From positions 248,001 through 312,000 of the forward strand of contig CAWBXR010000011.1 of NCBI GenBank assembly GCA_963792815.1: a stretch of DNA of 64,000 nt, in the 5' to 3' direction. The DNA comes from JARRPM01 sp963792815 (GTDB lineage Bacteria; Pseudomonadota; Gammaproteobacteria; Pseudomonadales; Halieaceae). Every line of letters starts with the position of its first letter. The stretch's first letter is position 1. Shown piece after piece: positions 16,353 to 24,104 of the stretch. Below the pieces are notes generated by a model. It was not told the DNA's origin. It saw nothing but the letters and a program-made list of their open reading frames with translations, and did not search any database. Both the position numbers and the translations under genes were made by a program.

Positions 16353-17423
16353 TTATCCCAGCAGCGTCGCTCCCCGCAGGGGGTCGCTGCACTGCAGTAA
16401 TTCGGCGAATTCTTCTGCCAGCGCCTTACTGCGTTCGATGCACCGTTCCCAATACCTGACCCTTTCCTCGTGAGCCAGGCGGCTGAAATCCGATCGATCG
16501 GGGATCTTGCCAAATGGAAGCTCGGCGGTGAAGGCTTCGCTGGGGCACAGCAGGACCAGCTTGTCGATGTCGTCGATGGCCGCCTTGCGCCAGGGCAGGA
16601 ACTTGTCGAACCAGCCCGGTGTGACACTGGCACTGAAATGCGGATAAAGAATCAGGCCTTCCCCCCGGTACTGTCCCAGATCGAAGTGGTAGTCGATGAT
16701 GCCGCCGTCCCAGTACTGGCCGGGAGGGGCGCCGGCGATGTCGCGCTCGCCGGTCAGGACGAAGGGAATTGCGCCGCTGGCGTGCAGTGCCGCACGCACA
16801 TTGTCCTCCCGCAGGCGGCAGTAAGCGGTGTCGAAGTCCTCCAGCGCCAGGCCCGGGCCCGGTTGCGCCCGGGAGTGGAATACCACCCGCTGGAAATGGT
16901 GATTGAGCAGGCGCCGGCTGACGGCATTGCCCAGCGCGGCCGCGCCCATACCGGTGGCCAGCAGTGCCTTCGAGGATGCCGCCGCGGGCCCGCGGCCGCG
17001 GGCGGTGACAATGTGGGTTTGGATGCGCGGGTGATTGACCAGGGCCCCCGGGCCGTCCTCCCCCAGCACCTGGCGCAGTATTTCCAGGCTCACCCCGCTC
17101 ACCTCGGCCGCGGTGGGTTTGGTGGCGTAGTGCTGGTTGAGGTAGGCGGCTTCAAGCCTGTCTATCGCCGCCACCGGGTCGGGCATGGCGAGGCAGGCGT
17201 GGCGCCAGGAGCCGATGGAGGAGCCCAGCGCGGACAGGACTTGTTCGCCGCCGCGCAGGAAGTCGCCAAACAGCACCCTGTCCAGCTGACCCAGCACAAA
17301 CCACTTGGGGCCTCCTGATGCACCCAGCAAAAGGCTGAACAGGTCCGGCGACCAGCCCTGGGCACCGATCCGCCGGGCCGCTTCCCGTCCCAGATAGACC
17401 GACAATGCTCTAGCCGCTGCCAT
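16353..17423 (-). CDS. Patatin-like phospholipase family protein
   Basis: A 356-residue predicted serine lipid hydrolase. The oxyanion loop is SGGPKW (about residues 36-41), the nucleophile elbow G-S-S-I-G has Ser69 as the likely nucleophile, and the dyad Asp is in YWDGGIIDY (about 238-245). No signal peptide is seen, so it is probably cytosolic. Translation is coupled to the AraC-type gene: the two overlap by 14 bases, and GGAGG precedes the ATG by six bases. Patatin domains can attack phospholipids or, in some bacteria, storage polyesters, so either substrate is possible here. Confidence 0.78.
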   Translation of the reverse strand: MAAARALSVYLGREAARRIGAQGWSPDLFSLLLGASGGPKWFVLGQLDRVLFGDFLRGGEQVLSALGSSIGSWRHACLAMPDPVAAIDRLEAAYLNQHYATKPTAAEVSGVSLEILRQVLGEDGPGALVNHPRIQTHIVTARGRGPAAASSKALLATGMGAAALGNAVSRRLLNHHFQRVVFHSRAQPGPGLALEDFDTAYCRLREDNVRAALHASGAIPFVLTGERDIAGAPPGQYWDGGIIDYHFDLGQYRGEGLILYPHFSASVTPGWFDKFLPWRKAAIDDIDKLVLLCPSEAFTAELPFGKIPDRSDFSRLAHEERVRYWERCIERSKALAEEFAELLQCSDPLRGATLLG

Positions 17424-18411
17424 GGCGTACCTCCGAGGGCGAGCGTCCGGTCCACTTGAGGTAGGCCCGGCGGAAGTTGGAAGCGTCGTTGAAGCCGATC
17501 AGGTAGGCGATGCTGGACAGGGGCAGGCGCGTGTTCTGCAGGTAGCGGGTCGCGTGCTCGGCTCGCACCTGGTCCAGCAGTTGCTGGTAGGAATGCAGTT
17601 CGCTCTCGAGCCGCCGGCGGTAGGTGCGGGGGCTGAGGTTCAGCATTTTCGCGGTCTGCGGCATATCCGGGTACTGGCCTTCCAGTTTGCGCATCAGGCG
17701 CAGGGTCTGTTCCGCCACCGAGGGTTCTTCCTCCAGGTCCGCCAGCAGCCTGGCACACTCATTCTCGTACAGGCTGCGCAGGGCCGGGTTGGAGGACGGC
17801 AGGGGGGTGGGCAGCAATTCCCGGTCAAAGGCGATGCGCCCGGCGACGCAGTTGAACTGTACGTCCGGGCCGAAAACCTCGAAGTAGCGGTCGGCGTGGG
17901 CCGGTGCGGGGTAGGGCACTTCGAGGTGCAGTTGCAGGTCATGGCGGTTCAGCAGGCCCTGCAGGGTATTGAGCATGGCGCCGGATATCAGTTCGTAGGC
18001 GAAGTCCAGCGGGGTTTCCGCCAGGCTGCTCACCAGCGTCAGCACGCAGCGCTCCCCAACGACCTCGTAGTCCAGGTGGAGAGCCGGCGCCAGCAGATGG
18101 TAGTACTTGAGGAACAGGTCGATTACCTGGCCCAGGTCGCGACAGGTCATGAACGCCTGGCCGAGTACCGCATGGGCGCTCAGGTTCAGGCGCGGGCCCA
18201 GGCTCAGCCCCAGTGCCGGATCACCGGTCAGGCGCAGTGCGTTGGCGACCAGGATGGCGAAATCCCGGTCACTGACCCGCGCGCCGATGTTGGAGATGCC
18301 TGACCTGGCCAGGCTGGTCCCCGCCAGCAGTTGTTCCCGGTCGCAGCCGCGACTTTCTGCCATATCGATGAGGATCAGGACGTACTGCGCTGGGGTGGTG
18401 GTTTTTACCAT
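17410..18411 (-). CDS. AraC-family transcriptional regulator (OruR/arabinose-binding type)
   Basis: A 333-residue regulator with the long N-terminal domain of the OruR-like AraC group (LTGDPALGLSLGPRLNLSAHAVLGQAFMTC) and a C-terminal double helix-turn-helix (MLNLSPRTYRRRLESE ... SSIAYLIGFNDASNFRRAYLKWTGRSP). Such proteins usually activate a divergent or downstream operon in response to a lipid or steroid-like ligand. It is co-transcribed with the patatin gene and divergent from the diiron oxygenase gene across a 106-base gap, which makes that gene the likely target. Confidence 0.88.
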   Translation of the reverse strand: MVKTTTPAQYVLILIDMAESRGCDREQLLAGTSLARSGISNIGARVSDRDFAILVANALRLTGDPALGLSLGPRLNLSAHAVLGQAFMTCRDLGQVIDLFLKYYHLLAPALHLDYEVVGERCVLTLVSSLAETPLDFAYELISGAMLNTLQGLLNRHDLQLHLEVPYPAPAHADRYFEVFGPDVQFNCVAGRIAFDRELLPTPLPSSNPALRSLYENECARLLADLEEEPSVAEQTLRLMRKLEGQYPDMPQTAKMLNLSPRTYRRRLESELHSYQQLLDQVRAEHATRYLQNTRLPLSSIAYLIGFNDASNFRRAYLKWTGRSPSEVRHGSG

Positions 18412-18517
18412 GCCTCATTTGGCCACAAATGACCATAAATTGACAATACTTTACCTTGTTGCCCTGGTCGCCGTCTCCCATAGTTGTTACCACACGTATA
18501 AAAGTGGAGTAATCCCC

Positions 18518-19708
18518 ATGAAAGTTGAATGGACCGACAGTGCCCCCCGCAAGATCCAGCAATTTCCCGGCGCCGACTACCCCAAGGAGAACCCGGACCT
18601 GGAAGACCTGCTCACCAGCGCTGATGTCGACCATATCGCCGAGATATTCCAGACCCCCCTCTCGGGCTCCTATAACTGGGATTACCAGATCCAGGACGAC
18701 CGCATAAAGAAGCTTTACGATCTGGGCAAGCAGCTCAACTGGGACCCGGAGATGGATATCGACTGGGATCGCCCCTGGCCGGACGAAGCCATTCAGCCGG
18801 AGATGATGAACCTGCACGAATACGAGCCCTACCTGGCGATGGATGAAAAAACCCGCAAGGAATTCTGGCTGCACATGAACTCCTGGAGCCTGTCCCAGTT
18901 CCTGCACGGGGAGCAGGGCGCCCTGCTGGTGGCCTCGCAACTGTGTTCCTGTGCCCCCACCCTCAACGCGAAGCTGTACGCCGCCTCCCAGACCTTTGAC
19001 GAGGCGCGCCACGTGGAGGTGTTCAACAAATACCTGCAGCAGCGTATCGGCATGATGTATCCCATCAATACCTACCTCAAGAGCATCATCGACAAGATCC
19101 TCACCGATCCGCGCTGGGATATGAAATTCATCGGTATGCAGATTGTGATCGAGGGCCTGGCCCTGTCGGCCTTCAATACCACCCGCGAGACCACCCCTGA
19201 CCCGGTACTGAAGGATGTGGTGTACCTGGTGACCCGGGACGAGGCGCGGCATGTCACCTTCGGCGTCAATTACCTGGAGGAGTTCGTCAAGACCCTGTCA
19301 GATGAGGAGCGCGAAGAGCGCGCCCTGTTTGCCTACGAGGCCTGCGTGGTCAGTCGCGAGCGCCTGGTGGCCACCGATGTGTTCCGCCATTTCGGCTGGG
19401 ACGTGGAGGAGGCCCGCAAGCAGGTGCTCGAGGGCTTTGTCATGTCCACGTTCCGCAACCTGCTGTTCCAGCGGGTTATCCCCAACCTCAAGCGGATTGG
19501 TCTGTTAACTGACAAGATCCGGCCCAAGTTTGAGGAGCTGGGTATTCTCGATTACGAAAACCTGGCCACCGACGGCGATATCGACTGGGCTGCGATGGAG
19601 CGGCCGCTGGATACCCAGGAAGCCCAGTCACATGAGCAGAGCATGTTGGCTGCCTTCCAGGCGGAACACGAAAAGCAGGAAGCTGTGAAGGCAAGCGACG
19701 CGGCCTGA
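18518..19708 (+). CDS. Ferritin-like diiron oxygenase/oxidase
   Basis: A 396-residue protein with a ferritin-like four-helix diiron site. The full set of carboxylate and histidine ligands can be read: Glu132, Glu162-x-x-His165 (DEARH), Glu212 and Glu242-x-x-His245 (a second DEARH). This is the R2/AurF-type arrangement used for O2 activation in N-oxygenation, desaturation or hydroxylation; the substrate is unknown. The frame stays open far upstream, but that part is antisense to the AraC gene. The ATG at 18518 has GTGGAG about eight bases ahead. The C-terminus is Ala/Glu-rich. Control by the divergent AraC regulator is likely. Confidence 0.82.
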   Translation: MKVEWTDSAPRKIQQFPGADYPKENPDLEDLLTSADVDHIAEIFQTPLSGSYNWDYQIQDDRIKKLYDLGKQLNWDPEMDIDWDRPWPDEAIQPEMMNLHEYEPYLAMDEKTRKEFWLHMNSWSLSQFLHGEQGALLVASQLCSCAPTLNAKLYAASQTFDEARHVEVFNKYLQQRIGMMYPINTYLKSIIDKILTDPRWDMKFIGMQIVIEGLALSAFNTTRETTPDPVLKDVVYLVTRDEARHVTFGVNYLEEFVKTLSDEEREERALFAYEACVVSRERLVATDVFRHFGWDVEEARKQVLEGFVMSTFRNLLFQRVIPNLKRIGLLTDKIRPKFEELGILDYENLATDGDIDWAAMERPLDTQEAQSHEQSMLAAFQAEHEKQEAVKASDAA

Positions 19709-19742
19709 CCCGGGCGACCTGACCGGCCAGATTCTTCTGGCC

Positions 19743-19776
19743 AAAAAAAAGCCGGCTTTAATGCCGGCTTTTTTTG
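19743..19776. terminator. Bidirectional Rho-independent terminator
   Basis: AAAAAAAA - GCCGGC - TTTAAT - GCCGGC - TTTTTTT. The stem is flanked by A and T runs, so it can stop both the diiron oxygenase transcript and the convergent rpsT transcript. Confidence 0.93.
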
Positions 19777-19793
19777 TTTGGGCGAGGCTGGCG

Positions 19794-20060
19794 TCAGGCG
19801 GCGAGCGCCTTGACCTGGCTGTTCAGGCGGCTCTTGTGACGTGCTGCCTTGTTCTTGTGAATAATACCCTTGTCGGCCATACGGTCGATCACGGGAATAG
19901 CGCTCTCATAGGCTGCCTTGGCGGCGGCTGCATCGCCGGAGCCGATGGCGGCGTTGACTTTCTTGATCATGGTGCGAACAACCGAGCGCAGGCTGGCGTT
20001 GTGGGTGCGGCGCTTTTCGGCCTGGCGTGCGCGCTTTTTAGCTTGTGCGGAATTTGCCAC
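19794..20060 (-). CDS. rpsT: 30S ribosomal protein S20
   Basis: An 88-residue basic ribosomal protein that binds 16S rRNA early in 30S assembly. It begins MANSAQAKKRARQ and ends SRLNSQVKALAA, typical S20 with three helices. The start is GTG, in keeping with the weak start codons used for S20 autoregulation in other gammaproteobacteria; AGAGG lies about ten bases ahead. A strong sigma70-type promoter lies 42-70 bases upstream. Confidence 0.97.
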   Translation of the reverse strand: MANSAQAKKRARQAEKRRTHNASLRSVVRTMIKKVNAAIGSGDAAAAKAAYESAIPVIDRMADKGIIHKNKAARHKSRLNSQVKALAA

Positions 20061-20101
20061 TGTTAACGTACCTCTATAGGGGTCAAAAATCAGGAGGCGA
20101 G

Positions 20102-20130
20102 ATTATTCACATTCGGCCCTGCCTTGTCAA
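20102..20130 (-). promoter_or_regulatory. Sigma70-type promoter of rpsT
   Basis: On the minus strand: TTGACA (20125-20130), a 17-base spacer, then AATAAT (20102-20107). The -35 is a perfect match, the -10 matches five of six, and spacing to the rpsT start codon is suitable. Confidence 0.75.
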
Positions 20131-20220
20131 CCAGCAGGCGGGGTTGTCAAGGGCCCGCGACGGCCGCCTCTGGAGGGTCTTTCCGGCCCGCTTGCGCACA
20201 GCACGCGGGGTAATCGGGGT

Positions 20221-20262
20221 TTATGTCCGATCCTCAGCTGGGCTACACTAATGGCTATTAGT
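20221..20262 (+). promoter_or_regulatory. Promoter with overlapping operator of the TetR-type gene
   Basis: A -35 candidate TTATGT (20221-20226), a 17-base spacer and a -10 TACACT (20244-20249). The palindrome ACTAAT - GGCT - ATTAGT (20247-20262) overlaps the -10 and lies 33 bases upstream of the regulator's ATG, the classic place for TetR autorepression. Confidence 0.5.
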
Positions 20263-20295
20263 TGTTAATGTCTGGTAGCACGGAGCCGGCAGGCC

Positions 20296-20919
20296 ATGGA
20301 AACACCAGTAGCGAGCAGCGCGCAGCCCCTGACCACCGCGGACCGCATCCTCGATGCCGCCGAAGACCTGTTTGCCGAGAAGGGCTACAGCGCCACTTCG
20401 CTGGGTGACGTGGCGGACCGGGTGGGGATCCGTTCGCCCAGCCTCTACAACCATTTCAGGAATAAGGAAGCGCTTTACGAGGCGGTACTGGAGCGCCTGC
20501 TGACCGAGTTTTCTGCGCCGCTGGAGGAGCTGGGCCGCGCAGCGGTGACCTACGAGCGGGTGTTCAACTGGCTGGAAACCATCGTGCGCCAGCACCATGC
20601 CAACCCCAACCTGGCCCGGCTGTTGCAGCACGCTGCTCTGTCCGGCGGTCCCCACACCAACGAGATGATCGACCGCCTGTTCCGGCCCATGTTCCAGCCC
20701 GGCGCGCAGATCGAGGGAGATGAGATTCCCCTGTTTCGGGATACCGGCCTGCAGCCCTGGGCTGTCATGGCCTTCAACAACCTTGTCATGTCCTACGTCA
20801 CCATGGCGCCCATGTACCGCGACCTGCTCGGCCAGGACCCGTTCAGTGAATCCGCCCTGGACAAACAGCTGAACCTGATCAAAACCCTGCTGCGCGCGGT
20901 GTTTGAGTATCGGGCCTAG
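20296..20919 (+). CDS. TetR/AcrR family transcriptional regulator
   Basis: A 207-residue regulator with an N-terminal TetR helix-turn-helix (RILDAAEDLFAEKGYSATSLGDVADRVG, then SLYNHFRNKEALYEAV at about 46-61). The C-terminal domain has aromatic and Met-rich helices that would form a hydrophobic ligand pocket. It is transcribed toward the tyrosine phosphatase gene after a 107-base gap; whether it controls that gene is unknown. A palindrome overlapping its own promoter suggests autoregulation. Confidence 0.85.
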   Translation: METPVASSAQPLTTADRILDAAEDLFAEKGYSATSLGDVADRVGIRSPSLYNHFRNKEALYEAVLERLLTEFSAPLEELGRAAVTYERVFNWLETIVRQHHANPNLARLLQHAALSGGPHTNEMIDRLFRPMFQPGAQIEGDEIPLFRDTGLQPWAVMAFNNLVMSYVTMAPMYRDLLGQDPFSESALDKQLNLIKTLLRAVFEYRA

Positions 20920-21026
20920 CCGAAGGGTAAAAATATCCGCAACAGGCGGCCGGGACGGCGGCGGGTATCTGGCATAATGTAACGCAACCCTCATCCCGGC
21001 ACTTCTCACAGGATTTTGCAGATACC

Positions 21027-22025
21027 ATGTTGATTTCAGATGCAGTGCATATCTGGCGGGAGCCGGATGGCGACTATCACATAGAATGGCAGGTCAGTCA
21101 GCCGGGCACCGAGGTCACGGTCGAGCCCCTGGCCACGGATGGCGAACTGCAGCTTCATTACTCCAGCCAGCCTCTGCCCGGCGCCCGCCTGGTGGGGCTG
21201 CCCCCGGCCCGGCGCCACTTTTTCCGCCTGCGCGACCAGCACGGCACCGAGGTGCTGGCAACCGAGCGCAGGCTCGGCATGGCCGGGACCCCCAATTTTC
21301 GCGACTTCGGCGGCTACCCTGCCGCCGGTGGCCAGCAGGTGAAATGGGGTTTCCTGTTTCGCTCCGGCCAGCTGTCCACCCTGAGCGAGCAGGACGTTGA
21401 CCTGCTCGCCAGCCTGGAGCTCGACCTGGTCTTTGATTTTCGCCGTGAAGAGGAGCAGGCGAGTGACCTGAGCCGACTGCCCCTGGAGGCTGGCCCCCGG
21501 GTGGTCAGCCTGCCGATAATCCCCGGCAGCAATTCGCGGTTCTTTGAGCAGGCGGATGCGCCTTCTGATGACCCGGCAGCCATGTTCAACTTCATGCTGG
21601 AGATCAATCGCGACTTCGCCGGCCCCCAGGCGGTGACCTACCGCCGCATGTTCAGTGAGATCCTGGCGGCGCCGGACGCCCGCTTCCTGGTGCACTGCGC
21701 GGCGGGCAAGGACCGCACAGGCTTCGCGGCGGCGATGGTCTTAATGGCTCTGGGGGTGTCGCGGGAAGTCGTGATGCGCGACTACCTGCTCACGGCACGC
21801 TTTTTCCAGCCCGAGCTCGAGCTCGACCGCTTGCGGCAAAAATACCAGCTGGAGCATATGGTAGCCGAGGCGATTCTGCCCATGCTGGAAGTTCACGAGG
21901 ACTACCTGGGGATCGCCCTGCAGCACATCGATGAGAATTACGCATCTTTCGAGGACTATCTGGAGCAGGAGCTGGGAGTGGGGTCCGCTGAGCTTGCCGA
22001 GTTGCGGAGACGCTACCTGGAGTAG
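21027..22025 (+). CDS. Tyrosine/dual-specificity protein phosphatase with N-terminal extra domain
   Basis: A 332-residue protein. The phosphatase signature HCAAGKDRT (His223, Cys224, Arg230) is the variant with Lys-Asp inside the P-loop found in the bacterial Y_phosphatase3/LipA group, which hydrolyses phosphotyrosine and often phosphoinositides. The family start motif GTPNFRDFGGY is at about residues 87-97. The first ~80 residues form a separate beta-rich domain (WREPDGDYHIEWQVSQPGTEV). There is no signal peptide. The last 13 bases overlap a convergent small secreted-protein gene. Confidence 0.84.
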   Translation: MLISDAVHIWREPDGDYHIEWQVSQPGTEVTVEPLATDGELQLHYSSQPLPGARLVGLPPARRHFFRLRDQHGTEVLATERRLGMAGTPNFRDFGGYPAAGGQQVKWGFLFRSGQLSTLSEQDVDLLASLELDLVFDFRREEEQASDLSRLPLEAGPRVVSLPIIPGSNSRFFEQADAPSDDPAAMFNFMLEINRDFAGPQAVTYRRMFSEILAAPDARFLVHCAAGKDRTGFAAAMVLMALGVSREVVMRDYLLTARFFQPELELDRLRQKYQLEHMVAEAILPMLEVHEDYLGIALQHIDENYASFEDYLEQELGVGSAELAELRRRYLE

Positions 22026-22336
22026 GCGACGGAGCGCTCCATCTGCGCGGTGTGGGCGGCGGCCTCAGTTGCGATGCAGGCGTTTTTGGCCGCACTTATC
22101 TGCTTTCTTGCGCAGTCGCCGGAGTTGTTGTCGCCGACACACCATTTGCGCCGCTCCTCCCAGGCCGTCAGGCGCACTGACCTGCCGTCGTTGCACTTGA
22201 CGCTGAACAGGGCGTAGGGCGTACCGTCCCCGGTTTCAGCGAGGGTTTCAAACACGATGCTGGTGGGCCTTGCAGCTTGACTGCTGGCGCTTATCAGCAG
22301 CAGTGCTGATGCGGCGATTTTTCCTGCGATGGTCAT
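22013..22336 (-). CDS. Small secreted protein of unknown function
   Basis: A 107-residue protein with a clear Sec signal peptide (MTIAGKIAASALLLISASSQA, cleavage after Ala21 likely). The mature part is about 86 residues, contains four cysteines (in KCNDG, KWCVGDN, GDCARK and NACIA) and is probably disulfide-bonded in the periplasm. The start is chosen at MTIAGK because AAGGA lies eight bases ahead and the signal peptide begins there. I recognise no family. It converges on the phosphatase gene. Confidence 0.6.
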   Translation of the reverse strand: MTIAGKIAASALLLISASSQAARPTSIVFETLAETGDGTPYALFSVKCNDGRSVRLTAWEERRKWCVGDNNSGDCARKQISAAKNACIATEAAAHTAQMERSVAYSR

Positions 22337-22543
22337 CCGTCTGTCCTTTGGCTGTTCTGCGGAGTGGCGCGGCCGGGTGCCGCCCGCGCTACTCAACGCC
22401 AGTGTAGTGTTATACGCCAGAACGGTGTTACGGATTAGTAACTATTTGGGAAGTTTTGTAACAAATGCGCCCGGGTGTCTGCGTAAAAGCATTAACCCAT
22501 TGATTTTAAAATAAAAAAAACAATGAGGACGCAGGTGGGCAGG

Positions 22544-22765
22544 TCAGGCCAACCAGAGCAGGATCCAGCCCGCGGCTGCCAGCAGCAGAGCCTGTCCGGC
22601 CTTGTCCAGCCGCGCCAGGGCATACAGGTAGGAGAGTGGCGGCAGCAGCAGTGTGCACAGGCCCCAGGCGTAATCTTCCTGCCAGGACACGATCAACAGG
22701 AGCACCCAGCTGGCCAGCAGGGCCACCACGCCAAAGGTTGTCAGTGAGGCTGTTATTGCATCCAT
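22544..22765 (-). CDS. Small inner-membrane protein of unknown function
   Basis: A 73-residue, very hydrophobic protein with two to three membrane segments (TTFGVVALLASWVLLLIVSW, then LCTLLLPPLSYLYAL and ALLLAAAGWILLWLA). The loop WQEDYAWG between the first two segments is polar. The ATG at 22765 is preceded by GTGGAG at good spacing. An overlapping frame in the other phase is considered a shadow. A T-rich run lies downstream, but no clean hairpin precedes it. Confidence 0.6.
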   Translation of the reverse strand: MDAITASLTTFGVVALLASWVLLLIVSWQEDYAWGLCTLLLPPLSYLYALARLDKAGQALLLAAAGWILLWLA

Positions 22766-22940
22766 GTTTTCTCCACTCGGGCATCGGTTGAACAAGCGGC
22801 AGCAGATTAGCAGAAAGCCGTGGCGGCGTCAGTGCCCCGCTCTGGATTTATTGCCGCCAGGGCGCCCGGCGCGGGGGTTGCGGATGACTACCGGAGGGAA
22901 TTTGGGTATCGTGTGCCGCTTTCCAGTCGAGGACTGACGC

Positions 22941-24104
22941 TTGGACGATCCCTTTGCCGATATTCGGCCCTATCGTGATGAGGAAGTGGCGCCTGTACTG
23001 GCGCGCTTGCTCACCGACCGGGAGTTCCTCGACACCATGGCGGGTTTCAGGCTCGGCAGGCTGGCCGCGCTGGCGCCGGCCCTGGTGCGCCCGCTGGTGC
23101 GTCGCGCCCTGCTGCGCGAGGTGCGCGGCGTGGCGGATGTCAGCGCGATGCAGGTCATCATCAAGCGCTACATGGACCACATGATCGAGGACACTACCGG
23201 CGGCTTCAGCGTTTCCGGCCTCGAGGATCTCGACCCGGTACGCCCCTATCTCTATATAAGCAATCACCGGGACATCGCCATGGACCCGGCGTTTATCAAT
23301 TACGCCCTGCACCGGGCCAGTCACGAGACCGTGCGGATTGCCATTGGCGACAACCTGCTGACCAAGCCCTGGGTGTCCGACCTGATGCGGCTGAACAAGA
23401 GTTTTATCGTCAAGCGTTCCGTCAGCGGTCCCCGGGAGTTACTGGCGGCATCGAAGAACCTTGCCAACTATATGCAGCACTCACTCCTGCAGGAGCGGGT
23501 TCCGGTATGGATCGCCCAGCGCGAGGGGCGCGCCAAGGACGGGATAGACCGCACCGAGCCGGTGGTGATCAAGATGATTTCAATGAGCCGCGACAAAGGC
23601 ACCCAGGAATTCGACAGCCATATACAGAGCCTCGGCATCGTGCCCGTGGCCATCTCCTACGAGCTGGACCCCTGCGATGCCCTCAAGGCCAACGAGCTGT
23701 ACCAGCGGGCCAGCCAGGGCGGCTACCAGAAGGGCGCGCAGGAAGACGTGGCCTCCATCGGCCGCGGCATTGCCGGTAACAAGGGTCGGGTCCATGTCTC
23801 TTTTGGTACCCCGCTGGGTGGCGGCCTGGCGACGGCCGATGCAGTGGCGGCCGAGATCGACCGCCAGGTAATTTCCAGTTACTGCCTGCACCCCACCAAT
23901 ATCTACGCCTACCAGATGCTCAACCCCGACGCCCCGACGCTCCCCGATACCCTCACCGCCGAACCGGGCGACTGCAGTCGGGAGCAGTTTGAACAGCGTA
24001 TCGCCGCGATGCCCGGGCCGCATCAACCCTATGCGCTGGCTATTTACGCCAACGCGGTAGTAAGCAAGCTGGCGTTGCGAGCGGGCGCGCCGGCACCTTG
24101 CTGA
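22941..24104 (+). CDS. 1-acyl-sn-glycerol-3-phosphate acyltransferase-like (PlsC domain)
   Basis: A 387-residue acyltransferase. The catalytic His-x4-Asp is SNHRDIAMD (His109, Asp114), and the substrate-binding block EGRAKDG (from Glu195) follows. The domain normally transfers acyl groups to lysophosphatidic acid or related lipids at the membrane surface. The ~100-residue C-terminal extension ending in LRAGAPAPC has no recognised domain. The start is TTG with GAGGA seven bases ahead. Its 3' end overlaps dinG by seven bases, so the two are probably one operon. Confidence 0.78.
   Translation: MDDPFADIRPYRDEEVAPVLARLLTDREFLDTMAGFRLGRLAALAPALVRPLVRRALLREVRGVADVSAMQVIIKRYMDHMIEDTTGGFSVSGLEDLDPVRPYLYISNHRDIAMDPAFINYALHRASHETVRIAIGDNLLTKPWVSDLMRLNKSFIVKRSVSGPRELLAASKNLANYMQHSLLQERVPVWIAQREGRAKDGIDRTEPVVIKMISMSRDKGTQEFDSHIQSLGIVPVAISYELDPCDALKANELYQRASQGGYQKGAQEDVASIGRGIAGNKGRVHVSFGTPLGGGLATADAVAAEIDRQVISSYCLHPTNIYAYQMLNPDAPTLPDTLTAEPGDCSREQFEQRIAAMPGPHQPYALAIYANAVVSKLALRAGAPAPC

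Noticed and set aside
22506..22784. 92-codon minus frame overlapping the small membrane protein gene
   Set aside because: The alternative frame (22544-22765) has a Shine-Dalgarno and a sensible hydrophobic profile; this one is Gly/Ala/Arg-rich without structure.
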